Shown one piece after another: positions 43,621-53,583 of a stretch of 64,000 nt of DNA. The first letter of the stretch is position 1. Every line of letters starts with the position of its first letter. Source of the DNA: Branchipolynoe longqiensis (taxonomy: Eukaryota; Annelida; Polychaeta; Phyllodocida; Polynoidae). Position numbers and translations under genes: made by a program. The DNA lies in NCBI GenBank assembly GCA_030323885.1, contig CM059186.1:166405417-166469416 (forward strand). The letters run 5' to 3'. Under the pieces are notes generated by a model. That model was not told the origin of the DNA and searched no databases. It was given only the letters and a program-made list of their open reading frames with translations.

Positions 43621-44691
43621 TCAGACAAGTTTAGCCTTAGTCATCAACTGTGATAACTGTAGCTCCATAGGCAATAGCGCAACTCGAGTACAGATATCGC
43701 ACTGATGGGGTTTGTGGGATGGGACATCACACTTTACCTCAAAGTCTCCATGAGGAAAGAGGAATGAGTGGAGCTGCTCCTTCAGGAACTTGTTTAACTT
43801 TTCCAGTTGTGCGACATTCAAATACAAGCCCTGCTTGCAGGGTGTCAGCGCCCTTTTCTCCAGCGGCTTCAGCTTTTCTGAACTTAAAACAAACCATTTA
43901 CGAAAATCGATGCGGGAACTATCGCGTTCAACCACACCAAATACCCCACGTCCAAAGTTAACATGGAATCCCCCAAAACGTCGGTCTGTTTTAGCTGTTT
44001 TGAGGGCCTGAAGCATGTCATCTATGCTCTCGAGCAGGATGGCGATGGCGTTTTCATCAAAGTCCATAAAATATCGATTGCTGCTCGTCAGCAGAGTCCT
44101 TCCATCAGGATTAACTGTTTCTGCTGACGGCGTTGCACTTCCCTGGATGTCATACCGCTTGCTACTGACATCCCCAGCAAAGTCATCTCCTCCGGACCGA
44201 GTCCATAGGGCGATCTTTATACCAAGTTTTGCTCCTGCTCCTCTAATGCGCTCCACAAAAACTTGATTCCCTAGCGGTAGGCTGGCGGCATCAAAATGCG
44301 AAATATCAATTCCCGGGGGAATAACTAAGAATGAAGCGATCTTGCGTCGCTTCTTACACCTCAGCCAATTTTCCTCCTCCTCCTCCTCCTCCTCCTCATT
44401 CTTCTTCTTCTTCTTCTTCTTCAACTCAATTTTCCGACTCTTGAAGGTCTCGACTCCATCCTCAAGTATAGAGGGAGAGGGAGAGGGGGAGGGAACGATA
44501 ATTGTTAACTCCCCCTCCTCTTCTTCCATTCCTTCACTATCTGAGGAGGAATACATACTCGTTCTCTTGAGATTGATAGCTCTCGTTAGTTCAAGTGACA
44601 TATCCACTGCTGGCGATGCGACTGATGATGCTGATGGAATTTTTATCGGATTCGATCTCAGACGCTTCAGAATGCCCTTCTGCATGAACAT
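43621..44691 (-). CDS. Acidic/basic protein with a PC4-like region, 356 residues
   Basis: The upstream frame is open to 44751, but the first ATG is at 44691 in strong context (CCACCATGT), about 45 bases below a TATA box. The N-terminal third is Ser-rich and acidic with Lys and Glu runs and a bipartite-like basic cluster (CKKRRKIAS). The C-terminal half is well ordered. Around 245-305, GVFGVVERDSSRIDFRKWFV, then KLKP and GLYLNVAQLEKLNKFL resemble the strand-strand-helix pattern of PC4/p15 single-strand DNA-binding coactivators. A possible metal site follows (C-x4-H-x2-H-x-C-x2-C, about 321-334). DNA binding is inferred. The PC4 match is by eye and may be wrong. Confidence 0.6.
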   Translation of the reverse strand: MFMQKGILKRLRSNPIKIPSASSVASPAVDMSLELTRAINLKRTSMYSSSDSEGMEEEEGELTIIVPSPSPSPSILEDGVETFKSRKIELKKKKKKKNEEEEEEEEENWLRCKKRRKIASFLVIPPGIDISHFDAASLPLGNQVFVERIRGAGAKLGIKIALWTRSGGDDFAGDVSSKRYDIQGSATPSAETVNPDGRTLLTSSNRYFMDFDENAIAILLESIDDMLQALKTAKTDRRFGGFHVNFGRGVFGVVERDSSRIDFRKWFVLSSEKLKPLEKRALTPCKQGLYLNVAQLEKLNKFLKEQLHSFLFPHGDFEVKCDVPSHKPHQCDICTRVALLPMELQLSQLMTKAKLV

Positions 44692-44733
44692 GGTGGAAGG
44701 TGAAGTGATGAGAGTAGGCTGGAGCTCAGCAGG

Positions 44734-44740
44734 TTTTATA
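44734..44740 (-). promoter_or_regulatory. TATA box of the PC4-like gene
   Basis: Minus strand CATATAAAACC with TATAAAA at 44740-44734. A start about 30 bases on leaves a leader of only about 20 nt before the ATG at 44691. So short a leader is unusual for a host gene and commoner in compact viral or mobile genomes. Confidence 0.55.
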
Positions 44741-44783
44741 TGCAGCGTCAAATTCGGAGATATGGAAATGAGGAGTATTCAAA

Positions 44784-45494
44784 TCAAATGGGGTGGGAGG
44801 TCTTTTGGGTGGGAGGGGGTGGAGATGAGTGGGAAGGTGGGAGGGGGAGGTGGAAGGGGGGAGAAAGGGAGTGGGGGAAAGTCAACTCATTTTCATCAAT
44901 CATCATACTCTTCCATCCAAAAAACGGCCACTTCCAATGCATTCCATATGAAAGTAGCCGAGCTTGGTTAAAGGCAAATGAAATCTCCTTAAAAAATGAA
45001 ACTTTATTTGGTAGTAAAATACAGGAAAAGTATCTATGTGCGTAGTTAAGAGCGCAAGAAATTAGATTATTATATTGAAAAGTGTCTGTGAGTTGTGGAA
45101 AATATTCACCACTAGTTCTATCAAAAACTCCAATCCCGCTACAATGAACTATAATATGAATGCATGCTCTATTCACATCTAATTGATCTCCTGGGGGGCG
45201 AGATTGAATATGTGAAGAAGAAGGAGAAGAAGAATGATATAAAATGATATAATCAATATCGTGATTCTTTATCAATTGTTCAAAATCCTGCAATGCGGTA
45301 AGCAGGGGAAGGAGTTGTTTAGGTAGAGAATGAAATCTGTTTTCCTTCCAAACAGCAATGAAGTCGTGAATATGATATTCATTCAAAGGAATGCGAATAC
45401 TTTGTATATTCCTATATCTTGTTAAATCCTCCATCAATGTGTGATCAGTGTCGTGCAAAATAGATTGTATAACATCTCCTAATGAAGAAGGCAT
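44784..45494 (-). CDS. Unknown protein, 236 residues, Pro-rich tail
   Basis: The frame is open from 45533, but the first ATG is at 45494 (MPSSLGDVIQSILHD). The body looks globular: alternating helices and strands, with IDYIILYHSSS, ACIHIIVHCSGIGVFD and NNLISCALNYAHRYFSCILL. The last 30 residues are Ser/Pro/His-rich (SPPFHLPLPPSHSSPPPP). It ends about 40 bases before the TATA box of the next minus-strand gene, so the two may form a tight pair. Its upstream flank is the TGACGTCA repeat array. No family recognised. Confidence 0.6.
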   Translation of the reverse strand: MPSSLGDVIQSILHDTDHTLMEDLTRYRNIQSIRIPLNEYHIHDFIAVWKENRFHSLPKQLLPLLTALQDFEQLIKNHDIDYIILYHSSSPSSSHIQSRPPGDQLDVNRACIHIIVHCSGIGVFDRTSGEYFPQLTDTFQYNNLISCALNYAHRYFSCILLPNKVSFFKEISFAFNQARLLSYGMHWKWPFFGWKSMMIDENELTFPHSLSPPFHLPLPPSHSSPPPPTQKTSHPI

Positions 45495-45499
45495 TATGA

Positions 45500-46180
45500 C
45501 TGTAATGGTGACGTCATCATTCCAGTTAAACAAAGGTTAAATCACTCAAAAAAACAATACACAAGAAAAAAAAAATACCCAGATAACCGTCCTACAACCA
45601 GAAGCATGACGTCATCAATGCAGTCAAAAAAGGTCAAATGAGTTCAATCAAAACATCTATCCATCCTGCAAGCGAAGGTCAAATCAGTTCAACCTAAAAT
45701 CCTGCAAACATGCAATGGATAGAACCTGAACAGTGACGTCATCATTCCAGTCAAAAAGGTCAAATGAGTTCAACCTGAACAGTGACGTCATCATTCCAGT
45801 CAAAAAGGATGCAAACATGCAATGGGTCATCTCAGGTCACTGATTCCCATTGTCCCGCAAGGTAGAACAGTGACGTCATCATTCCAGTCAAAAAGGTCAA
45901 ATCAGTTCAACCTAAAATCCTGCAAACATGCAATGGGTAGAACCTGAATAGTGACGTCATCATTCCAGTCAAAAAGGTCAAATGAGTTCAACCTGAACAG
46001 TGACGTCATCATTCCAGTCAAAAAGGATGCAAACATGCAATGGGTCATCTCAGGTCACTGATTCCCATTGTCCCGCGGTGCAAACAATGCAATGGGTCAT
46101 CTCGGGTCACTGATTCCCATTGTCCCGCGGTGCAAACATGCAATGGGTCATCTAAGGTCATTGTACCGCGTCGGTCCTCT
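45500..46180. repeat. Direct repeats carrying the TGACGTCA palindrome
   Basis: Interleaved repeats of two modules. Module one: GTGACGTCATCATTCCAGTC followed by AAAAAGG and GAGTTCAACC. Module two: CAATGGGTCATCTCAGGTC then TGATTCCCATTGTCCCGC. The octamer TGACGTCA (a CREB/ATF-type site) occurs about six times in the array and once at 45511 beside the start of the minus-strand gene. Regulatory function is inferred from position and site density. Confidence 0.8.
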
Positions 46181-46760
46181 GACGCGGGACGATTACGTAA
46201 TATGGACCCATATCGGTCCTCTCTATACTACTGTGGAGCGATTATTCGTATTAAGATAGTAAACTTATAGTGCATGTCATGTAATACTTCGTTTATTTAT
46301 TTATTTTATCACGCATTTCTGGTTAGTTATAGTTATATTTTGGAATGTTCATCAAAGTAAACACCGTGCCATGACGTCACACGCAGATAGTCCCCTGTGA
46401 CAGTTCCGAGGGATTTATACGCCACGGTGAACTTTGCGCAAAACGCGTACGTCCCCATCACTACCTAACTATGCGCCGTGCGCAAATTGCGTGCCGGTCT
46501 TTGGTTTAACAATTTTTTTATTTTAACACAAATGGCTTCCAGTATTTATTTTCTCTTGTTCTCCTCGTTCTGCCAAATGCCCTCATATCATTTCCACCGG
46601 AAATAAATACAATAAAACAAATGTAAAGGTTACGACGTACCGCGGCACTAGTACTGGGTGCACGGGTGCGTTGGCTTGGGGCACAGTCTAACTGAAGCCA
46701 CTGACGTGACAACACGCCCGATTTCCATCGCCATATCGTCCGTAATATCAGTAATTAAAA
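46181..46760. other. Intergenic region upstream of the SGNH-like gene
   Basis: Contains one more TGACGTCA (about 46374), a TATA-like GATTTATACG near 46412 and GTGCGCAAATTGC at 46479. It presumably includes the promoter of the gene at 46761. I found no open frame of interest. Confidence 0.4.
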
Positions 46761-47770
46761 ATGCGCGTCGCAGTCATCTGCGATTCACGGGGGTCAGGGC
46801 TCCAACACCAGCTCGACCGGCTCGTGGAGGAGCACCAGTTCCGCGTCTTCACGCACCCTGGAAAGGGATATAATGAAGCGATGCGCCTGTCATTGACAGG
46901 GATACGGTACGTGAAATTCTAAACAAGTCGCTGCTCAGAACGCAATGTTTACATTTACTTTTATTAGAGCTTGTCTACTCACGCAATTTCCTCAACTGCA
47001 TAATCTGTAAGAGAAAAATGTGATAGCGCGCAAATTTAAGGGTCATATTTCCTTTCAGGGAATTTCAACCGGAATACGTCGTCCTGGCCGCCGGGATCTG
47101 TGACGTGACGTCCCGGGATCGACGCACCCGGACGACAACGGCGCGGTCGCCGAACTCCCTTGAAATCCTCGGTGGACTGGGGGTGCGGAGGGAGGAGTCC
47201 CTCGCCCTCCTTCGCACCGTCTACACGGGGAGGGTCGGAATAACAACCATCCCGGGCGTCAACCTAGTGGACGCCAACCATCCGGCCCGGCGGAGGTGGA
47301 CGGCCAACCAGTACGAGTCCTACCATCGGGCGCATCCTCGCCCTCACGTAGATCAGGTGAGCCGTTGTTCCGGCGTGGCCGGAAGGAAACCCTTTTGAGT
47401 ACGACTCTAATTAAGTTAACCATCTTAGATTTCCGTGTCTCATCCGGGTGGGAAAGGAAACCCTGATACGCCATGGTTTACTTAGCTCTATAATGCTGAT
47501 GGTATTACCGATGTATTCCCTTGCAAATTAGTCACCTTTTATTTCCCGCAGGAGACCATCGACCACGCGCTGCGTTTGTACAATGACGTCGTCCGGCGGC
47601 TGAATGCCGAGGCTGGGGAGCCGACCGCAGATCTCGCCGCCACGGTCTCATTCCAGGGGGCCACGTTTTATGAGAGGCTGGTGGACGGCGTCCACGCGAC
47701 TGGCGGCACGAAAAAACGGTGGGCCCGGTGTATCGCCTCCTGCGTGCGGGCTGTCACCCAGGAAGCGTGA
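46761..47770 (+). CDS. SGNH/GDSL-hydrolase-like protein, three exons, 220 residues
   Basis: Exons 46761-46906, 47059-47356 and 47552-47770. Donors ACG|GTACGTG and CAG|GTGAGCC and acceptors TTTCAG and CCCGCAG keep phase (2, then 0). Block I is MRVAVICDSRGSG with the candidate nucleophile Ser9. Block III reads LAAGICDVT, with Cys63 where the family usually has Asn. Block V is LVDGVHATGG, giving Asp193 and His196. SGNH enzymes hydrolyse esters; the Cys substitution may change or lower activity. GC-rich and codon-biased, unlike the AT-rich cassette to its left. It lies tail to tail with a Gypsy element, so it may be host or element cargo. Confidence 0.7.
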
Positions 47771-47889
47771 GGTTTGTTTTTATGACGCTGTCAGTGTACG
47801 TGTTTATGTTTTGGGGTCTATGCCATAGCTGTACCATCGATAGCTGGCATAGCCCACGATGTACGTACCTTTTCGGAAAACTACAACCT

Positions 47890-48245
47890 ATGTACGCATT
47901 TTATTGATGGTGTTCTTATGGTATAAGTGTACGCATTTTTGGTTGGTCTGTACCCTAGCTGTATCATCGACAGCTAGCCCAAACTTTTATCAACGTACGC
48001 ATTTTACTATTGGTGTTCTTATGGCGTATGGGTACGCATTTTTGGTTGGTCTGTACCCTAGCTGTATCATCGACAGCTAGCCCAAACTTTTATCAACGTA
48101 CGCATTTTACTATTGGTGTTCTTATGGCGTATGGGTACGCATTTTTGGTTGGTCTATACCCTAGCTGTGCCATCGACAGCTAGTCCAAACTTTTATCAAC
48201 GTACGCATTTTACTATTGGTGTTCTTGTTGTATACGCATATTTAT
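47890..48245. repeat. 104-bp tandem repeat with hairpin
   Basis: Three to four copies of a unit of about 104 bp, each with TACGCATTTTACTATTGG, TACGCATTTTTGGTTGG and a hairpin-forming TAGCTGTATCATCGACAGCTA-type core. It begins about 120 bp after the SGNH-like stop codon. Confidence 0.85.
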
Positions 48246-48571
48246 ACGGGGTCTCACCGTCAACAGACTGGCACGGAATTTCCTTCCATCTAAGTTAATA
48301 TTTTTAAATAAGAGGTCAAATTATTACGAACATCCCTGAGTAGGGTTCTTATTACTTAAATGTATATGGTAAGTAAAGGTCATGGGAGGGTGGCGATTAT
48401 AATTATGGCATAGCTTCCTGCTGGGATACGAAATATAACGTGAACCGATGCCACTCGTAATTTGATCGCCTCCCACCCCTAGTATCGACTAATGGACTTT
48501 AACCATCGCTCGGCCCGGCCCTCGGCTCCCCGCCGGTTGGGAGAAACCAACAGCTGTGTCCTCGCGGGAGA
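48246..48571. other. Spacer and probable 3' flank of Gypsy element
   Basis: Contains a loose inverted repeat (GGGAGGGTGGCGAT at about 48384 and ATCGCCTCCCACCC at about 48463). The pyrimidine-rich run near 48464-48480 would be a polypurine tract on the minus strand, as expected before a 3' LTR, but no LTR pair was found. Confidence 0.35.
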
Positions 48572-49573
48572 TTACGCCGTATCGGGTTTCCGCGCCAAGT
48601 CGGCGTTAATTAATTTATCGCCGTCTTTCAGGTCCGGCGGAATCCGCCCGGTGTACAATTTCAAAAGTCCCGTATTTGATTTACGAGCGGCAGATAACGC
48701 CGTCTTAATTATAACCGTGGTATCGGATATGACCTCAGTAATCTTCCAAGGCCCGTCCCAGTTTGGTGCGAGTTTAATATGTGCCGTGGGAGCATGGTAC
48801 CTTAACACCAAGTCACCCACTGCAAACCGTGGAAAGTCAGCATTCCCATAAGAATTTTTATTTCTTTGAATACTTTTCTCGGTGCTATTACGAACCCTGC
48901 CGTACGCATTGTGGAAACAGCACTCCAACCATCGGACGAAAGCCGGTGTGCAAGAGTCGTCTGAATGTTTATCTAATACTCCAAATTGCAAATCACAGGG
49001 TAGGCGTAATTCCTCCCCAAACACTAGCGTATTAGGAGTTACCCCAGTAGCGGCGTGTACGGTGCAATTATATGCGTGTGCTACATACTTAGCATGTAAA
49101 TCCCAATCGCTCTGATCTTCATTGACCATGCAGGCCAGAGCAGAAATTAAGGTTCGATTAAACCGTTCCACTAAACCATTGGATCTGGGACAGTAGGGGT
49201 TCGTGCGGGTTTTATAGCAGCCTATCAGTTTGAGCATAGTCTGGAATAATTCCGACTCGAACTCCCTGCCCTGATCTGAGTGTAATATAAGGGGAGCCCC
49301 AAAAATCAGTATCCAGTTATCCACTAACGCTTGCGCGGCCACTGCCGCCGTTTGGTTACATAACGGGTAGACTTGTACGTATTTAGTAAAGTGGTCCTGT
49401 ACTACCAACATCACCAGATTATCCCGGTTAGTGCGCTTAAATCCTGAGACGAAGTCACAGGATAGGCGCCCCCAACATTGGCCTGTCATTTGTTGCTGTA
49501 ACGGCATCTTAGCCATTCCCAGCCCTGGCTTAATGAGCGCGCATCTCGGGCAGGATTTAACCCAATCGCGCAC
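48572..49573 (-). pseudogene. Gypsy integrase core and GPY/F-type C-terminus
   Basis: Opens with the second Cys pair of the zinc finger (SCPRCALIKPG). The DDE triad is LSCDFVSGF, LHSDQGREFE and SNGLVERFNRTL. The tail has FAVGDLVLRY and NWDGPWKITEVI, the GPY/F module common in this family. The enzyme inserts the cDNA into host chromosomes in intact elements. Stop at 48572. Confidence 0.85.
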
Positions 49574-50987
49574 AACGCGAATTCATGCCTGGCCAGTAAT
49601 ATCGCGTGCGTATTTTGTCTAGAGTTCTCTCCCTTCCAAAATGCGCAGCGGTTGGATGGCTGTGGCAGAATATTAGTATGTCCTCTCGTAAGAGGAAAGG
49701 TATAACGAGTTGTTGATGAGTTATGAGGGAATGGGGGTCGAGCGCATTCCTGCATAACACACCATTCAATACGGTTAACTGTTCCCATTGGTTTAACAAT
49801 TTAATAGTTTCTGTATTTTCCGCACTCACGAGATCCTTAGGAGGTCTCACCGTATGCGCATTTAACAAAGAAATAACGGTGGAGCATGTCACGTCTGCTG
49901 CCTGAGCCTGACGCAATTCATCTTGTGTCCAGAAATGGAAGCTACTTTCCTCATCAGGATCCCGACGTAAGGATGCAACCACCGCTGTATGAGCCCCACA
50001 ATCGTCACATTCCGGTATGCCACAACGACGTACAGGAATGTGACTAAGCGCGTCTGCGTTAATATGTTGAGGGCCGGGTCGATAAGTAATTTGCGTATTG
50101 GTGAGGCCAAATTCTGACAACCAAGCCAACCAACGCCCTATCATACCCTCAGCCTCCTTAAAATTGAGTAACCATTTTAATGAATGATGGTCAGTACGGA
50201 TCTGGAATTCAGAATCCCAAAAATAATGACGCCATTTTTTAGTGTATACGACTATCGCCATTAATTCCCTTTTTGTCGTACAATAACGGCGTTGACAGGC
50301 ATTTAGCCTATTGCTGGCAAAGGTAATGGGTACTTCAACCTCGTCTTGCACCTGACTTAATGTGCCTGCTATGGCAAATGCGCTAGCGTCAGTGTCCAAG
50401 ATAAATTGTCCACTCGGCCGTGGGTACCCTAGTACTGGTGTATCGGCGAAAAGCCGTTTTAGGTCAGTGAACGCAGTTTCCTGTGGTATACCCCATGCAA
50501 AGATTTGCGTGCTAACATTAGCCACATCCTGTATGGGAGCGACTACATCGGCAAAATGGGGAATGAAATCTCGATAATAGGAAGCAAATCCCAGCAAACT
50601 TTTCGTCTCTTTAGGAGACTTAGGCGCTGGCCAATTGGTTATAGCCTCAATCTTTTTAGGATCAGCTTTTATACCGTCACTAGAAACAATTCTACCCAAA
50701 TATTCAGTTTCCTTACGGAATAGATGACATTTGGACGGTTTAAGTTTTAATTTAAATTTGCGAAGTCTTAGAAAAACTTCTCGTAAATGCGAACGACATG
50801 TGGAAACGGTGTCACCGAATATTATAATGTCGTCTAAGTATACTAAACAGTGAGTAAACAGCAGACCATTTAACATCTCCGCCATCATTTTCTCAAAGGT
50901 GGCGGGAGCATTACATAGACCAAAGGGCATTACCTTCCACTCATATAGACCTATATGAGTCGTGAAAGCAGTTTTTCTCGCGGTCAT
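49557..50987 (-). pseudogene. Gypsy RT (C-terminal), RNase H, integrase zinc finger
   Basis: Begins with KTAFTTHIGLYEWKVMPFGL, then the catalytic box LVYLDDIIIFGD. Next comes the RT connection (FLGRIVSSDG-like YLGRIVSSDGIKADP), then RNase H with ILDTDASAFAIAG, TTKRELMAIV and RTDHHSLKWLL. The C-terminal end has HSHPTAAHFGRERTLDKIR with the first half of an H2C2 integrase finger. The frame breaks between the two Cys of the finger. Confidence 0.85.
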
Positions 50988-52563
50988 CGTGTTGCATCGC
51001 GACTTGATGGTATCCAGATTGAAGATCCAAAGTGCAGAACCACTTATTTCCTCCCAGACTATCCAAGCTCTCGTCTATCCGCGGTAATGGGTACGCATTT
51101 TTCCGCGTCATAGCATTTAACTTGCGATAATCTATACAAAATCGCCACGTCCCATCCTTTTTGGTAACAAGGTGGACGGGCGAACTATAAGGACTTGTAC
51201 TATCCGTAATGATCCCTGCCGCCAACATCTTGGCAACCTCGTCCTCCAGGGCTTGTTTCTTGGAGTCCATTAGCCTACGGTAGGGTATCCTAAAGGGGGC
51301 GTTGTCTCCGACATCTATATGGTGTTGTACGACATCCGTCCACCCCAGTTTAGCATCCGGTTTTGCGAATATATCGCAAAATTCGAAGAGAAATTGTGCG
51401 ATCCTCTTTTTATCTTCCGCGTGCTCTAAATGCGTGGCCTCCGCCATCGCTAGTATGAAGTCAGGAATTTGCGGCAGGCCCGCAAATTGCGTCCTGTCAA
51501 CGGGAAAAACCGGTTCTGGGGATCCTCCAAATCCCTCCACGCCGCGCTCTCTTTTGAGTAAGTCAAACACCATGGCGGCCGTAGGACTATTTATGGAACC
51601 ATGTGATCTGGCTTCAGAGGCGTTGCCAATGATCTGGCCTCGCCGCAAATGGACGCAATCATCTGTAGTGTTACAGAGTGGTAGCACAGCACCTTCTGCA
51701 CCACAAATTAACGAGGGAGCCGCTGTGACTCCCATACAACTGAGCACTTCAGGGTCGGGTTCAATTAAGCACTGACCCTTCCCTTCTATATGTCTGGTTG
51801 AAATTAATGCCGCCACCGTTTGGTGCGCATTTAATGTAACATCTTCTGCCAGGCACGCAAGACCGCAGTCTGTTCGTAGCTGACAGTGTGTGACCAAGTT
51901 ATAAGGTTGCAGAATTTCCAGCAGCCCATTATGGGGTGAAAGACTGGCTTCATAAAATGACATCCAATCGCTCCCCAGAATACCATCCTCTGGTATGTCC
52001 ACTATCAACACTGATGAGTAAAATATCTGATTGGCGATACCCAGCGGGATATCCGTACAACCAAATTGTGGGATTACTAGTCCAGTCACACTTAAAGGCC
52101 TCACGTCGGAGACCAAATTACGCGTATTCAGGTTGAGATTATCAAAGAATCCTTTTCCTATCACGGACATGGCCGCCCCGGTATCAATAAGGAAGAATCC
52201 ATTGGATCCTCTAATGTTGATGGGGACATACCATCTTTTCCCATTCAGTGGGAAAATGTTCATGGCGAACTGGTCTCTTTCATCCACGTTGTGTAGGTTT
52301 AGACCAGTTCTCTCTAAAATATAGTCCATACACGGATCAGACTCAGGGCTGTGCGCATTTTGCGCGCACATTGAACGCATCCCAGCCAAGAAAACCTGGT
52401 GGACGCCGATAGTACATGTAGACGGTGTAGGCACACTGTGCACATGGCACGAATCTGATCGGAGATTGTGCGCAAGGGGTTTAGCACAACTCTCAACAGA
52501 TGCGCTGGGAAGGTTCCCCCGTACAATAATAGCTGACAACACTTCCGGCGTTGCAGCTGGCAC
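50941..52563 (-). pseudogene. Gypsy protease and N-terminal RT
   Basis: A 540-codon frame. The first 80 residues are unassigned. An aspartic protease follows with FLIDTGAAMSVIG (about 125-137). RT starts near 420 with IPYRRLMDSKKQ, then SPYSSPVHLVTKKDGTWRF and LDLQSGYHQVAM, the first catalytic Asp context. The RT is cut by a frame change about 20 residues later and continues in the next frame. Confidence 0.85.
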
Positions 52564-53583
52564 TAATTTAAAAAATCAGTATCGGACAAGAACTCGGGAG
52601 ATCCCGATTCATGGTGAACGGCACCAGTTTAACCGTTCGGCCTAATCCGCTCCCGCCTAAGGCGAGCCTAACGTGTTAATGTTATGTAATATTATGTAAT
52701 AATTTCCATGTGAAATTCCTGAGCCTGCCGCGGGCTGCTGCGGCTCCTCCTCCCGTCTGCAGTTAGTCCGTCGCCGTCGGTGTCCTCCCCGCGCTAAAGG
52801 TGGCCAGCCAGAGTTTCATCTACATACGCAATTCGCCGACGAGCGCGTTTATAGGCCTAAAGTTTCCCTACTTCCATAAGTTAGGTTCTTTCAACTAGCT
52901 GGCTGTCCCCTTCGCATTTCGGTATATTAATTGTGTTACTGAATAATTCCAGAAGTACGCGTACGGCTAGGGATGCCGCCGCTGTCACTGATAATCAGTT
53001 CTAAGTTAATGTCGTTAATTTCCGCCATAAAGTAACACTACGTTAAATTCTGTTATAGTTTGTCATTATATTCCCGCAGATGGGTTAAGTAACTGCATAA
53101 GGCCTGCTTAGGCTTAAGGCCCCTAATTACATATGAAACAATCGAATATCAGGTTTTCCATAGCGGTTAATCTATAATAATACTGGAGGATAGTAAAGAA
53201 TGCAAGGAACGTCTCAGTCCACCTTCACAAGAGCTCACGACTTTATTCTTACCGTAACTAACAAGGATACCAGCGAAATATGCATACCTATCAAAGGCGC
53301 TAATAACTCCCTTTCCCTCCCGTGTGGTTTGATTACATTAGTTTTAGAATTTAGATAAGAAAAAGACCAAATATCGGCTGAAATGACAGAGCGCGAATAA
53401 ACACGTCTGCCGGGTCAGGCCCCGAACGCCCGACCCCCCTCCGTTGCTTAGCTAGGCGCTAAGCAACGCTTTACCCCCACGAACCATCGCGTGCACATGC
53501 GGAAGCAATTTGCGCGCCCGTTGGACGAGTGCGCAAATTGCTCAAGGCGAGTAGACACGCCCACTTCACTAGTATAGCCTAGA
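52564..53583. other. Gypsy upstream flank, unassigned
   Basis: About 1 kb with no convincing open frame. It may include the leader and 5' LTR of the Gypsy element: GCGCGAATAAACACG near 53392 has a poly(A)-like hexamer on the plus strand. GTGCGCAAATTGC recurs here (53529), matching 46479. Confidence 0.35.

Larger units (their letters stand above)
48572..52563 (-). mobile_element. Gypsy (Ty3-like) retrotransposon, pol region
   Basis: Three minus-strand frames give protease, RT, RNase H, integrase in that order, which is the Gypsy/Metaviridae arrangement. Frames overlap with shifts near 50941-50987 (inside RT) and 49557-49573 (inside the integrase zinc finger). No Gag with zinc knuckle is evident upstream and no LTR pair was recognised. 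All catalytic motifs are preserved, so decay is limited to the two shifts. Confidence 0.85.

Noticed and set aside
48492..48851. Plus-strand ORF at the end of the Gypsy integrase
   Set aside because: It is antisense to the integrase C-terminal frame, which carries clear motifs.
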